From Tardiphaga sp. 709 (GTDB taxonomy: Bacteria; Pseudomonadota; Alphaproteobacteria; Rhizobiales; Xanthobacteraceae): a stretch of DNA of 64,000 nucleotides. The translations under genes were made by a program, and so were the position numbers. The notes below the pieces were generated by a model. The model did no database searches and was not told where the DNA came from. It saw nothing but the letters and a program-made list of their open reading frames with translations. The stretch lies in the NCBI RefSeq assembly GCF_032401055.1, contig NZ_CP135529.1:2728001-2792000 (forward strand). The letters run 5' to 3'. Of this stretch, positions 6,994 to 15,686 are shown in pieces (position 1 is the first letter of the stretch; every line of letters starts with the position of its first letter).

Positions 6994-9357
6994 CTAGCCG
7001 GCGCGGCGCTGCGCTGACTTGCTCTGCTGGATATCTGCGTCATTGTCCTCTGCAGCTTCAGTGGTCGGCGGAGGCAACTGCACCAGGACGGTCTGTCCGG
7101 GTGATGCGATCTCGATACCTTCTTCCTGGAAGCGGATTTTCATGCGGCGATTGAATTCGCGCTGCACCGCCCAGCGGCCGGAATCGGTACACCGGATCTG
7201 CCCGACGATCGTCGCCATCGAACCATCGACCTTGTCGACGCCCCACAATTCGAGATCGCTACGGATCAGCGGCTTGAAAGCTGCCTCATTGCGCATCTGC
7301 TCGACGATGTCCTTCAGCAACTGGCCGGCGCGGTCGGTATCTTCCTTGTAAGCCACGCTGACGCTGACGGCCGCGTTGCCTGCACCGCGGCTGGCATTGG
7401 TGATGGTGGTCACCGCGCTGAAGGGAATGATGTGAACCGAACCATCGCCGGCACGCAGCCGGATGGTACGGATCGAGACGTTCTCCACCACACCCGACAG
7501 GCCCGACACCGTGACGTTGTCTCCAACCTGCACAGTGCTTTCCAGCAGCAGAAACAGGCCGGTAATCACGTCCTGCACCAGCTTCTGCGAACCGAAGCCG
7601 ATAGCGATACCGAGGATGCCGGCACCGGCGAGCAGCGGCGCAACATTGACACCGATCTCGCTCAGCGCGGTGAGCGCAACCACCGCGATGATTACACCGA
7701 GCAATGTCGTGCGCAGCATCGGCTGGAACGTGCGCAGACGCGCCGCGCGGGCGAAATGAGCATCGCGCGTCAGCGCCGCGAGCTGACGCTCCATCAGCGC
7801 ATTGCTACCTTCCCACACAACCGCAGCGACAATGGCAGCGATGCCGACGGTGATGACAGCCGAGACGACCCGACTGCCGATCTGGCCGCCATAGAACCAG
7901 ACAACGGCATTGACGCCCCACACTTCCAGCAAGGCAACCAGGCCGATCACGGCGATGATCGTTGCGACGACCTTGCGCAACAGCGGCAGATAACGATTGG
8001 CACGCGTCTCAAGACCCGGAAAGCGCTGCAGGATTTCCGGTTTGATGCGGAAACCGCGATCGATGAGACTCAGCGCAATCATCGAGACGAGCCGGGCCAC
8101 CAGCGCGACAATGATCGTGCCGACAATGTATCGCAGCAGCAATGCATAACCGTTCTGGATATTGAGCGCCCAGATGGTCCAAGCCGCCATCACGACGACG
8201 ATCGCCAGCACATGCCAGAGGCTGGCGAGGCGATTGCGCATCGCGCTCAGGAAGCCCGTGGCGCCGATCGGCGCGCGGAGTGCATCGGCAACGGGCTTCC
8301 GGCACTGCAGCACGATGACGACGACAAACAGATGCACGACCAGCATCACGAGCTTGATCAGCGCGAAATGCGCCGAGCGATAGAGGCCCATCATCAGGGC
8401 AACATTGGCGATTGCGATGCCGGTGGCGCCGACGCCGACGATGCGACGCGTCCAGATTTCGAGATAGGCTGCGGTCTCCTCCTTCACCCTGAACAGAGCG
8501 AGCGGCCCGAACAACGCGCGCATCGCACAGATGATGGCGCGCGCCACCACATAGCTGTTTACGATCGCAAGGATCGCGAGGCGCGTGATCCCGGCATCGC
8601 CGATCTGGGTGCCGAGCAGCAGCGATACCGTGCCGGTGAAGACGAAAATCGGAAACAATTCGAGGAGAAGACGCCCAACGACATAGGGAAGCCGCAGCAG
8701 CGATTGCCACGCTCGGGTCAGGCTGCGCCGCCGTTTGTTGAGATCAGGCGCCTCGGTGAAGTCGGCCGTGGACGACGGTGGGTCGGCACGTTCGATGAGC
8801 GAGGATGGCGCACGGGCGACAAAGGGAATGCGCGCTTCGAGCGCCGCCTGCGGCCTCCGCAGCAGCCAGACCATGAGCCATTCCGCCGCCAGCGCACCGC
8901 CGAATACGACAACAAGTTTCCAGGCGATGTCGAACAGGAGATGATAGGTACCGGGATCGTTGGCGCTGCGCTGCAGCCAGTACCATAGCGCCGGAAAGCG
9001 CGTGACCGATTGCACGGCTGTCGAGACTTCGCGCGTAATATCGCCGAGCTGATCGGAAATCGTCACGAGTAATTGCGCGCCAAGGCTGTCGGCGTCGAGT
9101 GGAATGGCCGGCTTCTTCTCCGGCGGTGCGGGTGTCGCCGCGGCGATCGCGCGCAGCGTATCGATCATTTCCTTGCGCTTGGCGTCGTCCTGCAACGTGT
9201 CGAGCGCAGCCTTGGCCTGATCGGGGGACAGCGTCGAAGCTGCAGGCGCCGGCGGCGCATCAGCTTTCTGCGCCAGCGCAGGGCTGGTCACAGCAGCCAT
9301 CGGTGCGGCCATCAACACACATAGCAAAGCGAATAGCGGAAATGACTTCGGCGCCAA
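6994..9357 (-). CDS. Large mechanosensitive channel of the MscS family
   Basis: 787 residues: signal peptide (1-29), an Ala/Pro-rich periplasmic part, about ten predicted membrane helices (residues ~140-600), then the MscS core. The pore helix region reads LLAGAGILGIAIGFGSQKLV, with the Gly/Ala-packed TM3 pattern, followed by the beta domain QVGDNVTVSGLSGVVENVSI and RTIRLRAGDGSVHIIPFS. A charged C-terminal tail follows. Family members open under membrane tension to release solutes on osmotic downshock. The extra N-terminal helices resemble YbdG/MscK-type large homologues. It is a single gene. A 518-codon opposite-strand frame inside it is a codon-bias shadow. Confidence 0.93.
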   Translation of the reverse strand: MAPKSFPLFALLCVLMAAPMAAVTSPALAQKADAPPAPAASTLSPDQAKAALDTLQDDAKRKEMIDTLRAIAAATPAPPEKKPAIPLDADSLGAQLLVTISDQLGDITREVSTAVQSVTRFPALWYWLQRSANDPGTYHLLFDIAWKLVVVFGGALAAEWLMVWLLRRPQAALEARIPFVARAPSSLIERADPPSSTADFTEAPDLNKRRRSLTRAWQSLLRLPYVVGRLLLELFPIFVFTGTVSLLLGTQIGDAGITRLAILAIVNSYVVARAIICAMRALFGPLALFRVKEETAAYLEIWTRRIVGVGATGIAIANVALMMGLYRSAHFALIKLVMLVVHLFVVVIVLQCRKPVADALRAPIGATGFLSAMRNRLASLWHVLAIVVVMAAWTIWALNIQNGYALLLRYIVGTIIVALVARLVSMIALSLIDRGFRIKPEILQRFPGLETRANRYLPLLRKVVATIIAVIGLVALLEVWGVNAVVWFYGGQIGSRVVSAVITVGIAAIVAAVVWEGSNALMERQLAALTRDAHFARAARLRTFQPMLRTTLLGVIIAVVALTALSEIGVNVAPLLAGAGILGIAIGFGSQKLVQDVITGLFLLLESTVQVGDNVTVSGLSGVVENVSIRTIRLRAGDGSVHIIPFSAVTTITNASRGAGNAAVSVSVAYKEDTDRAGQLLKDIVEQMRNEAAFKPLIRSDLELWGVDKVDGSMATIVGQIRCTDSGRWAVQREFNRRMKIRFQEEGIEIASPGQTVLVQLPPPTTEAAEDNDADIQQSKSAQRRAG

Positions 9358-9528
9358 AAGGTGTCCCTTCCCGAGGCTTGGAAAACGCCCCTTTTCGCCC
9401 GTTTCCTGTGTCAGAAGTTTGATTCCCCGGCGACGATGTCTTGTTTTTCCATTGCGGGCAGCAGGGATGCGTCAAAGCGGGGCCATGTTCCTGCGATGTC
9501 CCGCGAACGCCCAGACTTTCAAGGGATT

Positions 9529-10173
9529 TCAGATATCGCGGCCTTCGACCTTCTCGGTCAGGGTCTTGACCAGCTCCGGCACCTTTTCGAGATGCGGATT
9601 GACCGCAAGTGCCTTGCGGAACGCATCAAGCGCACGCTTGTCGTCGCCCAGCTCCTGCATGATCATGCCAAGCCCTGCCAGAGCACCGAAATGCCGGGGT
9701 TCGCGTATCAACACCTGCTCGATATCCTGCAGCGACCGGGTGTAATCGTTCTGCAGGTAATACAGCGTGGCGCGCCGATTCCAGCCCTCAACGTAATCGG
9801 GGCGCAGCTTCACCACCGCGCTTAACAATTGCAGCGACAGATCAACCTGCTTGGCGTCCAGCGCCGTCTTGGCACGGGTCATCAGCAGGGCGGTTGTATC
9901 GCTCGTGGTCTGAGACCACAGGGCCCAGATCCGGCCTTCGACGTGTTTGGCGCTGGCTTCGTCCGGTGCCGCTTTCAGCGCACCAAACAGGAAATCAAGG
10001 CCGCGTGTCTTGTCGGCGTTGACCTTCGGTAGTTTGGCGGGTGGCTCGGGAAGCTTCTTCGGCGCATCCGGGGTCACGATCTGCGGATCTTTGACCTGCG
10101 CATAGACGGGTGCTGCGCCCAGAAGTGCGCTCAACAGAATTCCAAAACCTGCGGCCGGGATTCTCAATGCCAT
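9529..10173 (-). CDS. Periplasmic TPR-repeat protein
   Basis: 214 residues with a cleavable signal peptide (residues 1-26, ending APVYAQ). A Pro/Lys-rich linker is followed by helical repeats; the clearest TPR units are VEGWNRRATLYYLQNDYTRS and HFGALAGLGMIMQELGDDKR with RALDAFRKALAVNP. TPR domains mediate protein-protein contacts, so this is likely an adaptor in the periplasm; the partner is not suggested by its neighbours (MscS on one side, rpmJ on the other). It reads in the same direction as rpmJ but a clear rho-independent terminator separates them. Confidence 0.85.
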   Translation of the reverse strand: MALRIPAAGFGILLSALLGAAPVYAQVKDPQIVTPDAPKKLPEPPAKLPKVNADKTRGLDFLFGALKAAPDEASAKHVEGRIWALWSQTTSDTTALLMTRAKTALDAKQVDLSLQLLSAVVKLRPDYVEGWNRRATLYYLQNDYTRSLQDIEQVLIREPRHFGALAGLGMIMQELGDDKRALDAFRKALAVNPHLEKVPELVKTLTEKVEGRDI

Positions 10174-10190
10174 GCCGCAAGTCTAGACAC

Positions 10191-10220
10191 GAAAAAACGC
10201 GCTGCAAAGCAGCAGCGCGT
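10191..10220 (-). terminator. Rho-independent terminator of rpmJ
   Basis: On the minus strand a 9-bp stem (10212-10220 with 10197-10205, ACGCGCTGC type) is followed directly by six T. This is a textbook intrinsic terminator 55 bases after the rpmJ stop, and it insulates the TPR gene. Confidence 0.85.
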
Positions 10221-10274
10221 CAAACACCTGTGATGTCGTGAGGCCAGCCGGCAAAATGCCGGCGGCTCAGCAAC

Positions 10275-10400
10275 TCAACCCTGGCGAGCCTTGAAACGGC
10301 GCTGGGTCTTGTTGATCACGTAGACGCGGCCCTTGCGGCGGACCAGGCGGTTGTCGCGGTGACGACCACGCAGCGATTTCAACGAGTTACGGACTTTCAT
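10275..10400 (-). CDS. rpmJ: 50S ribosomal protein L36 (zinc-free form)
   Basis: A 41-residue very basic protein starting [20 protein letters not shown] and ending RRFKARQG, which is the alphaproteobacterial L36 pattern. It joins the large ribosomal subunit near the peptidyl-transferase region. The CxxC...CxxxxH zinc ribbon of the classical form is absent: there is no cysteine at all. It is therefore the C-minus variant, which does not depend on zinc. It is a single-gene unit with its own intrinsic terminator. It is too short to be picked up by many ORF cut-offs. Confidence 0.93.
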   Translation of the reverse strand: MKVRNSLKSLRGRHRDNRLVRRKGRVYVINKTQRRFKARQG

Positions 10401-10599
10401 CGGTCAATCCTGATAGCTTGCGATACTGACGTCAAAGGCCGTGCGCAGCAGGCCGAAATCAGCGAAAATGAGCTTGAACCCGCTGGCGACCAAGTCGCCC
10501 GGGACCCGCGGTTTCTAAGCCATCGAGCGCCGGACTGTCAATCCGATCCGGGCATGTGGCGACCACCGGATCGATATTTGCAGGTATTTTGGTGGTTTG

Positions 10600-10626
10600 A
10601 GGGTCCGGGAACAGCCGCCGGACCCT
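10600..10626 (-). terminator. Hairpin after the Bug-protein gene
   Basis: A 9-bp perfect stem, 10600-10608 (AGGGTCCGG) with 10618-10626, lies 13 bases beyond the stop at 10640. The following minus-strand sequence (CAAACC) lacks a T run, so termination is plausible but not certain. Confidence 0.5.
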
Positions 10627-10639
10627 CCACCCGTGTGGA

Positions 10640-11611
10640 TCACTCTTGCGGAACATTCGCGGCTTTCACCACCGCGCCCCACTTCTTGATCTCCGAATCG
10701 ACGAAAGCCGTGAATTCAGCCCCCGTCAGCTTGCCCGGCTCGACGCCCTGGGTGGCGAATTTCTCGCGGGTCGCGGGTGCCGCCAGGATCTCCTTCATGG
10801 CCGCGACCAGCTTCGTATAGGCCGGGCTGCCATTGGCCTGCGGCATATACACGCCGAACCAGGCGGTCGCCTCGAACCCCTTTACGCCGGCCTCATCGAG
10901 GGTCGGGGCATTGGGGAGCGAGGCCGCTCGGGTCAGGCTGGTGACCGCGAGCACACGGATGTTGCCCGCCTCGGCAGCAGGCAAAACAGTCGGCAACGTA
11001 TCGAACATGATCGGAATATGGCCGCCGATCAGGTCGTTCATCGCCGGCGCGGCGCCCTTGTAAGGGATGTGCTCGATATTGATTCCAGCCATCTGCTTGA
11101 ACAGTTCGCCCGACAGATGATTGGCGCCGCCGACACCGGCCGACCCAAAGGACAGCTTGCCGGGCTGCTTCTTCGCCAACTCGATCAACTCGGCGACCGA
11201 CTTCGCCGGAAAGTCCCTGGTCACAACAAGCGCATTTGGCGCCGTCGCGATCAGGGCGATCGGCGAGAAGTCCTTTTGTGTCTCGTAAGGCAGACTCTTG
11301 CGCAGGCTCGGATTGATCACGTGATGCGTGGCCGTGACCAACAACACGCTGCCATCGGCGGGCGACTTCACCACAACTTCCGAACCGATCGTGCCCGATG
11401 CGCCGGGCCGGTTCTCGACGATCGTGGTGACGCCGAGCTTCTCGCCCAGATATTGCGCGACGAACCGCGCAAGGATGTCCGTCGTGCCTCCCGCTGGAAA
11501 CGGCACGATGATCTTGATTTGACTGACTGGAAAATTCTGCGCCAGCGCGCCCGACAACATGACAAAAGTCATCGCCAGACACGACAGGGCGAGCCTCGTG
11601 AGCTTCTTCAT
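10640..11611 (-). CDS. Bug-family (TctC-like) periplasmic solute-binding protein
   Basis: 323 residues with a signal peptide (1-24, ending GALAQ) and the tripartite-tricarboxylate-receptor fold: IKIIVPFPAGGTTDILARF, VENRPGASGTIGSEVVVKSP, and the SFGSAGVGGANHLSGELFK block. Such proteins bind carboxylates or related small acids. No TctA/TctB membrane partner is nearby, as is common for orphan Bug proteins, so it may serve a distant transporter or a sensor. It ends a leftward operon with two MaoC hydratases, which suggests an organic acid or acyl-CoA precursor as ligand; that part is inference. Confidence 0.88.
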   Translation of the reverse strand: MKKLTRLALSCLAMTFVMLSGALAQNFPVSQIKIIVPFPAGGTTDILARFVAQYLGEKLGVTTIVENRPGASGTIGSEVVVKSPADGSVLLVTATHHVINPSLRKSLPYETQKDFSPIALIATAPNALVVTRDFPAKSVAELIELAKKQPGKLSFGSAGVGGANHLSGELFKQMAGINIEHIPYKGAAPAMNDLIGGHIPIMFDTLPTVLPAAEAGNIRVLAVTSLTRAASLPNAPTLDEAGVKGFEATAWFGVYMPQANGSPAYTKLVAAMKEILAAPATREKFATQGVEPGKLTGAEFTAFVDSEIKKWGAVVKAANVPQE

Positions 11612-11674
11612 TTCGATCCCTTGCCCGTTCTTGTCCGGCGTGCGGACTATGCCGCACGCCGTTGTATTGAGCCA

Positions 11675-12115
11675 CTAGGCTGTCAGCGGAAATTCAACCA
11701 TCGCCTCGCCGACAGCGACCTTCTCGTCGTTCTGGTTCTTCACCAGCACGTCGATCAGCACCCAGCGCGACTTTTCGGTGGTCTGCTTGGCCTTGATGAT
11801 GCCAACCGGCTGGATCGTGTCGCCGGGCTTCACTGGCTTGACCCATCGCGTTTCGAGACGGCGATGGATTGCACCCGCAGGATAGGCCCAGTCGGTCAGC
11901 ATCCGGGTGATCAGTCCGAAATTATTCATGCCATGCATGATGATGCCGCCGAAATTGGTCTTGCCGAACGAGTTCTTCATGTAGTTGTCGTCGAGATGCA
12001 GCGGATTGTAGTCGAGCGATCCGTCGCAGAAGAGCCGGATCGATTCGCGCGACACTGCGAAGCTCGGACCGTCGATGGTGTCGCCGGTGGAGAGTTTGTC
12101 AAAGCTGGTTGTCAT
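11675..12115 (-). CDS. MaoC-like (R)-enoyl-CoA hydratase, catalytic subunit
   Basis: 146 residues, single hot-dog domain. The hydratase-2 motif is intact: CDGSLDYNPLHLDDNY has the catalytic Asp and His, and NFGGIIMHGMNNFG forms the hot-dog helix region. It would add water to an enoyl-CoA in the cytoplasm. ATG 12115 is favoured by AAGGAG seven bases upstream; an ATG eight codons earlier has no such site. It follows the partner MaoC-like gene by 20 bases. The pair probably forms a heteromer, as in two-gene MaoC hydratases of steroid and aromatic side-chain degradation. Confidence 0.85.
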   Translation of the reverse strand: MTTSFDKLSTGDTIDGPSFAVSRESIRLFCDGSLDYNPLHLDDNYMKNSFGKTNFGGIIMHGMNNFGLITRMLTDWAYPAGAIHRRLETRWVKPVKPGDTIQPVGIIKAKQTTEKSRWVLIDVLVKNQNDEKVAVGEAMVEFPLTA

Positions 12116-12135
12116 GATTGATCTCCTTGCCACAC

Positions 12136-12612
12136 TCACATCGGGCGGATGGTCTGGCCGCGGCCAGAACAGATGACGTCGCCGCGCTGGTTGAAGAACA
12201 CGTTGTCGTGGATCACGAACAGCCGCTCACGCTTGATGAACTTGTCGAGCGCGCGGGCCTGCAGGGTGATGGTGTCTCCGGGCCGTGCCGGGATGTTGTA
12301 GCTCCAGGACTGGCCAGCATTGACGGTGCCAGGTGTGCGCATCCAGTCGTCGGCCGGCGTGCAGGAGAACATCAGCAGGATGTGGATCGATGGCGGCGCG
12401 ATCAGACCGCCATAGGGCGACGCCTTCGCGTAAGCCTCATCGAAATACAATGGGTGGTTCTCGCCAACCGAGCGGCAATAGAGCTGGATCGCCTCCCTCG
12501 TCAGGACATAAGGCAGCGTCTTGCGTGGCTCGCCGGGGACGATCTCGTCCCAGACCTTGCGCAGGTTCGCGTCCTTCCAGAAATCGGTTTCAAAAACTTC
12601 CGCTTGCGCCAT
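12136..12612 (-). CDS. MaoC-like N-domain partner subunit (FAS1-like dehydratase type)
   Basis: 158 residues. The hot-dog fold is recognisable, but the place of the catalytic motif reads GENHPLYFDEAYAKAS, with Tyr where the His normally sits, and the helix segment is GLIAPPSIHILLMF. This corresponds to MaoC_dehydrat_N/FAS1-like domains, usually non-catalytic partners shaping a long or bulky substrate pocket. GGAGAAGG precedes ATG 12612. It is the first gene of the leftward operon and is divergent from the IclR regulator across 106 bases that carry a near-palindrome. Confidence 0.82.
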   Translation of the reverse strand: MAQAEVFETDFWKDANLRKVWDEIVPGEPRKTLPYVLTREAIQLYCRSVGENHPLYFDEAYAKASPYGGLIAPPSIHILLMFSCTPADDWMRTPGTVNAGQSWSYNIPARPGDTITLQARALDKFIKRERLFVIHDNVFFNQRGDVICSGRGQTIRPM

Positions 12613-12630
12613 AGCGCCTTCTCCACTAAC

Positions 12631-12645
12631 GTTCACCAGGCGAAC
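12631..12645. promoter_or_regulatory. Candidate IclR-family operator
   Basis: GTTCACCAGGCGAAC is a 15-bp near-perfect palindrome (six of seven pairs, one central base) in the divergent region between the MaoC operon and the IclR gene. GAAC half sites recur at about 12664 and 12701. IclR-family proteins often bind GTTC...GAAC-like dyads. It sits about 20 bases upstream of the MaoC-partner start, a position that could block or activate that promoter. Confidence 0.5.
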
Positions 12646-12718
12646 TTTATGGCCGCCTTACGAACAACTATAGGCGCGGTTTCCCGAGACTGACAAGTCC
12701 GAACCGGTAGGATGGTGC

Positions 12719-13489
12719 ATGGCCAAAGACAGTGACGGTTTCGTTCGGGCGATCGCCCGTGGTTTTGCGGCCGTCGAAGCGCTGGGTCGCCCACCGGGCC
12801 GGCACACGCTCTCGGAAGTCGCCGCGATCGCGGGCCTCAGCCGCGCGACGGCGCGCCGCATGCTCGCGACATTGATCGTGATGAAATATTGCGAAGCCGA
12901 TGGCCGCTATTTCAGCCTACGCCCGCGGGCGCTGGGGCTTGGCCTTTCCTACCTCAATGCACTGCCTTACTGGGGCTATGCGCAACGCGCTTTGGAAGAC
13001 CTGCGCAACGAAATCGGCGAATCCTGCTCGCTGGCCGTGCTGGACGAGACCGAGATCGTCTATGCGCTGCGATTGCCGGCGCAGCGCATTCTCTCGGCCA
13101 ACCTCGCCGTCGGCAGCCGCCTGCCCGCCCATGTGGTGTCACTCGGCCGCGTCCTGCTGGCGGCCCAGCCGCCGGACCAGCGCGCGCACTATCTCGCCAC
13201 CACCGAATTCAAGCAGATCACCCCACGCACCATCACCGATCCCGTGCTGCTGGAACGCGAGCTCGAACGCGTCGAGGCCGAAGGCTATGGCTGGGTCGAT
13301 GGCGAGCTCGATCCAGCCATCTGCGGTATCGCCGTCCCCGTCCGCGACCACGGCGGCCGGGTCGTCGCGGCGATCAGCGTGAATGCCATCTCGGGCACAA
13401 TGGACGAGGCGACGGCAAAGGAGAAATACCTGATCCCACTCCGCCGCACCGCGCAGGATATCCGGACACAGTCCTTCTCCACCGGCTAG
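12719..13489 (+). CDS. IclR-family transcriptional regulator
   Basis: 256 residues. The N-terminal winged helix (residues ~1-70) includes HTLSEVAAIAGLSRATARRM with the recognition helix; the C-terminal effector domain shows SCSLAVLDETEIVYALR and PVRDHGGRVVAAISVNA. The pattern is close to the PcaR/PcaU/PobR branch, which governs aromatic-acid catabolism with a metabolite as ligand. It stands divergent from the MaoC-MaoC-Bug operon and upstream of the amidohydrolase, which makes both likely targets. The ATG follows an AGGATGG ribosome site. Confidence 0.9.
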   Translation: MAKDSDGFVRAIARGFAAVEALGRPPGRHTLSEVAAIAGLSRATARRMLATLIVMKYCEADGRYFSLRPRALGLGLSYLNALPYWGYAQRALEDLRNEIGESCSLAVLDETEIVYALRLPAQRILSANLAVGSRLPAHVVSLGRVLLAAQPPDQRAHYLATTEFKQITPRTITDPVLLERELERVEAEGYGWVDGELDPAICGIAVPVRDHGGRVVAAISVNAISGTMDEATAKEKYLIPLRRTAQDIRTQSFSTG

Positions 13490-13578
13490 GTCGGCAGCGT
13501 TCCGCGCCTTTCATTCAGCAGGCCGGTTTGCTAGAGCAACCGCCAACGATAATGATGAAAGTGCGGGAGACGCGGGAC

Positions 13579-14454
13579 ATGAAATTGCTCAATCCGGACG
13601 ACCTGGTCGCCATCGACATCCACACCCATGCGGAAGAGCCATGCGGCTGCCACGCCGACGACGGCTATGATGATTTCCAGGCCCGCATGGCCGAGTATTT
13701 CAAGTCGCCGCACAAGCATCCGCCGACCGTCGAGGAAACCGCCGCCTATTACCGCGACAAGAAGATCGCCGCGGTGATCTTCCCGGTCGACGCCGAGCGC
13801 GAGACCGGCTTCCGCCGCTACAACAATTACGAGATGCTGGAGATCGCCAAAGAAAACGCCGACGTACTGATCCCGTTCGCGTCGATCGATCCGCACAAGG
13901 GCAAGCTCGGCGTGCGCGAGGCGCGCAAGCTGATCTCCGAATACGGTGTGAAGGGTTTCAAGTTCCACCCGACCATGCAGGGCTTCTACGCCAATGACCG
14001 CATGGCCTATCCGCTCTATGAGGCGATCCAGGAAGGCGGCGCGATCGCGCTGTTCCATACCGGCCAAACCGGCGTCGGCTCCGGTATGCCGGGCGGCATG
14101 GGGATGCGGCTGAAATATTCCAACCCGATGTATATGGACGATGTTGCGGTCGATTTCCCCGACATGAAGATCATTCTGGCGCATCCCTCCTTCCCCTGGC
14201 AGGAAGAGGCGCTGTCGGTCGCGACCCACAAGCCCAACGTGTATATCGACCTGTCCGGCTGGTCGCCGAAATACTTCCCGCCGATCCTGGTGCGCTACAT
14301 CAATTCGATCCTGCAGGATAAGATGCTGTTCGGCTCCGACTGGCCGGTGATCATGCCGGATCGCTGGATGGCCGATTTCGCCAAGCTCGACATTCGCGAC
14401 GAGGTGCGTCCGAAGGTCCTGAAGAACAACGCACGGAAACTCCTGGGCATATGA
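13579..14454 (+). CDS. Amidohydrolase-2 family metal enzyme
   Basis: 291 residues, TIM-barrel amidohydrolase of the ACMSD/decarboxylase-hydrolase clan. Metal ligands are visible: HTH in IDIHTHAEEP (residues ~14-16), His in ALFHTGQT, His in IILAHPSFPW and Asp in LFGSDWPVI. The sequence resembles proteins annotated as 4-hydroxyphenyl-beta-ketoacyl-CoA hydrolase (CouO type) from p-coumarate degradation as I remember them; next to MaoC hydratases and a PcaR-like regulator, that would make sense but is not proven. ATG 13579 has GGGAGA eight bases upstream; ATGs at 13552 and 13555 are alternatives. It overlaps the next gene by four bases. Confidence 0.82.
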   Translation: MKLLNPDDLVAIDIHTHAEEPCGCHADDGYDDFQARMAEYFKSPHKHPPTVEETAAYYRDKKIAAVIFPVDAERETGFRRYNNYEMLEIAKENADVLIPFASIDPHKGKLGVREARKLISEYGVKGFKFHPTMQGFYANDRMAYPLYEAIQEGGAIALFHTGQTGVGSGMPGGMGMRLKYSNPMYMDDVAVDFPDMKIILAHPSFPWQEEALSVATHKPNVYIDLSGWSPKYFPPILVRYINSILQDKMLFGSDWPVIMPDRWMADFAKLDIRDEVRPKVLKNNARKLLGI

Positions 14455-15686
14455 CGAACAACGATCTGCCGCGCAAACTTGCGGATGCCCGGCAGATCGC
14501 TGCCATTGCCACCGGCTTCTCGCTGCCGTTCTCGACCAGCGGTCAGGCTATCGCGGTGTCGATCTTTGCAGTGCTCGCGCTGCTGACACTCGACCGCGAT
14601 CGTTTCATCGCCACGTTGCGGAGGCCGGCGGCCTATCTGCCGGTCGCGCTGTTCGCGCTGATCCTGGTCGGCGTAATCTGGTCGATGCAGCCGCTCAGCG
14701 GCGCGATCAGATGGGTTGGTCCCTACGCCAAGCTGCTGCTGATCCCATTGGTGATGGCAACGGCATTTACGCCCAAACAGGCGTTACAAATCGCTTATGG
14801 CTTTCTTGCCGCCTGTATATGTCTTCTCGCCCTGTCATGGGCTGCGTTCCTGTGGCCCACGGGACCGTGGGGCTGGTTCAAGGCGCCCGGTGTGCCCTTC
14901 AAGGACAATGCGGTTCAATCCGGCTGCTTCGCACTTTGTGCCTTCGCTCTGGCGATCGGCGCGATGCGTATCTGGGTGCAGGACACCCGCCGCGCCATTG
15001 CGATGATCGTGCTCGCGCTTCTGTTCTTTGCCGACATTTTCCTGATCTATGTGTCGAAGACCGGCGCAATCATGGCCACCGCATTGCTCGGTTTGTTCGT
15101 CATCCATGCCGGCGGCTGGCGGCGCTCTTCCATAGTCGCGGTCGCAGCCATGATCGTGATCGGCATCGCACTGCTGACCTCGCCACAAGCCCAGCGCCGG
15201 ATTGCAGAGATCAATTCGGACATCAACGCCAATAGCGGCCAGACCGCTGGCGGCGAAACAGTTTCGACGGCATCGCGGCTGGATTTCTGGAGCAAGGCAG
15301 TCGGCTTCGTGAAGGCCTCGCCCATCGTCGGTCACGGCACCGGGAGCATCAAGCCGCTGTATCAGAGCATGGAGGCGACGAAGCCGTCGCCTTACGGCCA
15401 CGCCACGCCCGACCCGCACAATCAAACGCTTCATACCGTGCTGCAGGTCGGCCTGATCGGCGGGCTGCTGCTATGGGCCATGTGGATCGCGCATGCACGG
15501 CTTTTTCTCGCGCGCGATTATGCGAGCATCCTCGGCCAAGCGGTCGTGTTGCAGAACGTGATTGGCTCTCTATTCAACAGCCACATCTCGGCGGTGACGC
15601 AAGGGATGCTGTACTGTCTGGCAGTGGGATTGCTGGGCGCGTTGGTGCGCAATGCGCATTCGGAATGGCCGGCCGGAAAGCGATAA
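14451..15686 (+). CDS. O-antigen ligase-like polytopic membrane protein
   Basis: 411 residues with about 10-12 hydrophobic helices and one long loop between residues ~250 and 325, the layout of Wzy_C/O-antigen ligases. The loop carries RLDFWSKAVGFVKASPIVGH and PDPHNQTLHTVLQVGLIGG; the HNxxL motif with its His is typical of WaaL and RfaL. The enzyme would transfer a polymer from undecaprenyl diphosphate to lipid A-core on the periplasmic face. ATGA overlap with the amidohydrolase couples their translation, an unexpected pairing. Its stop abuts that of a convergent glycosyltransferase, which supports a surface-polysaccharide role. Confidence 0.85.
   Translation: MTNNDLPRKLADARQIAAIATGFSLPFSTSGQAIAVSIFAVLALLTLDRDRFIATLRRPAAYLPVALFALILVGVIWSMQPLSGAIRWVGPYAKLLLIPLVMATAFTPKQALQIAYGFLAACICLLALSWAAFLWPTGPWGWFKAPGVPFKDNAVQSGCFALCAFALAIGAMRIWVQDTRRAIAMIVLALLFFADIFLIYVSKTGAIMATALLGLFVIHAGGWRRSSIVAVAAMIVIGIALLTSPQAQRRIAEINSDINANSGQTAGGETVSTASRLDFWSKAVGFVKASPIVGHGTGSIKPLYQSMEATKPSPYGHATPDPHNQTLHTVLQVGLIGGLLLWAMWIAHARLFLARDYASILGQAVVLQNVIGSLFNSHISAVTQGMLYCLAVGLLGALVRNAHSEWPAGKR

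Noticed and set aside
7432-8988. 518-codon frame on the plus strand inside the MscS gene
   Set aside because: It is rich in Arg, Asp, His and Gln with no fold-like pattern, and lies opposite a well-supported channel gene; a shadow of high-GC third positions.
10646-12121. 491-codon plus-strand frame across the Bug and MaoC genes
   Set aside because: Runs antisense through two genes with clear family motifs; composition is that of a shadow frame.
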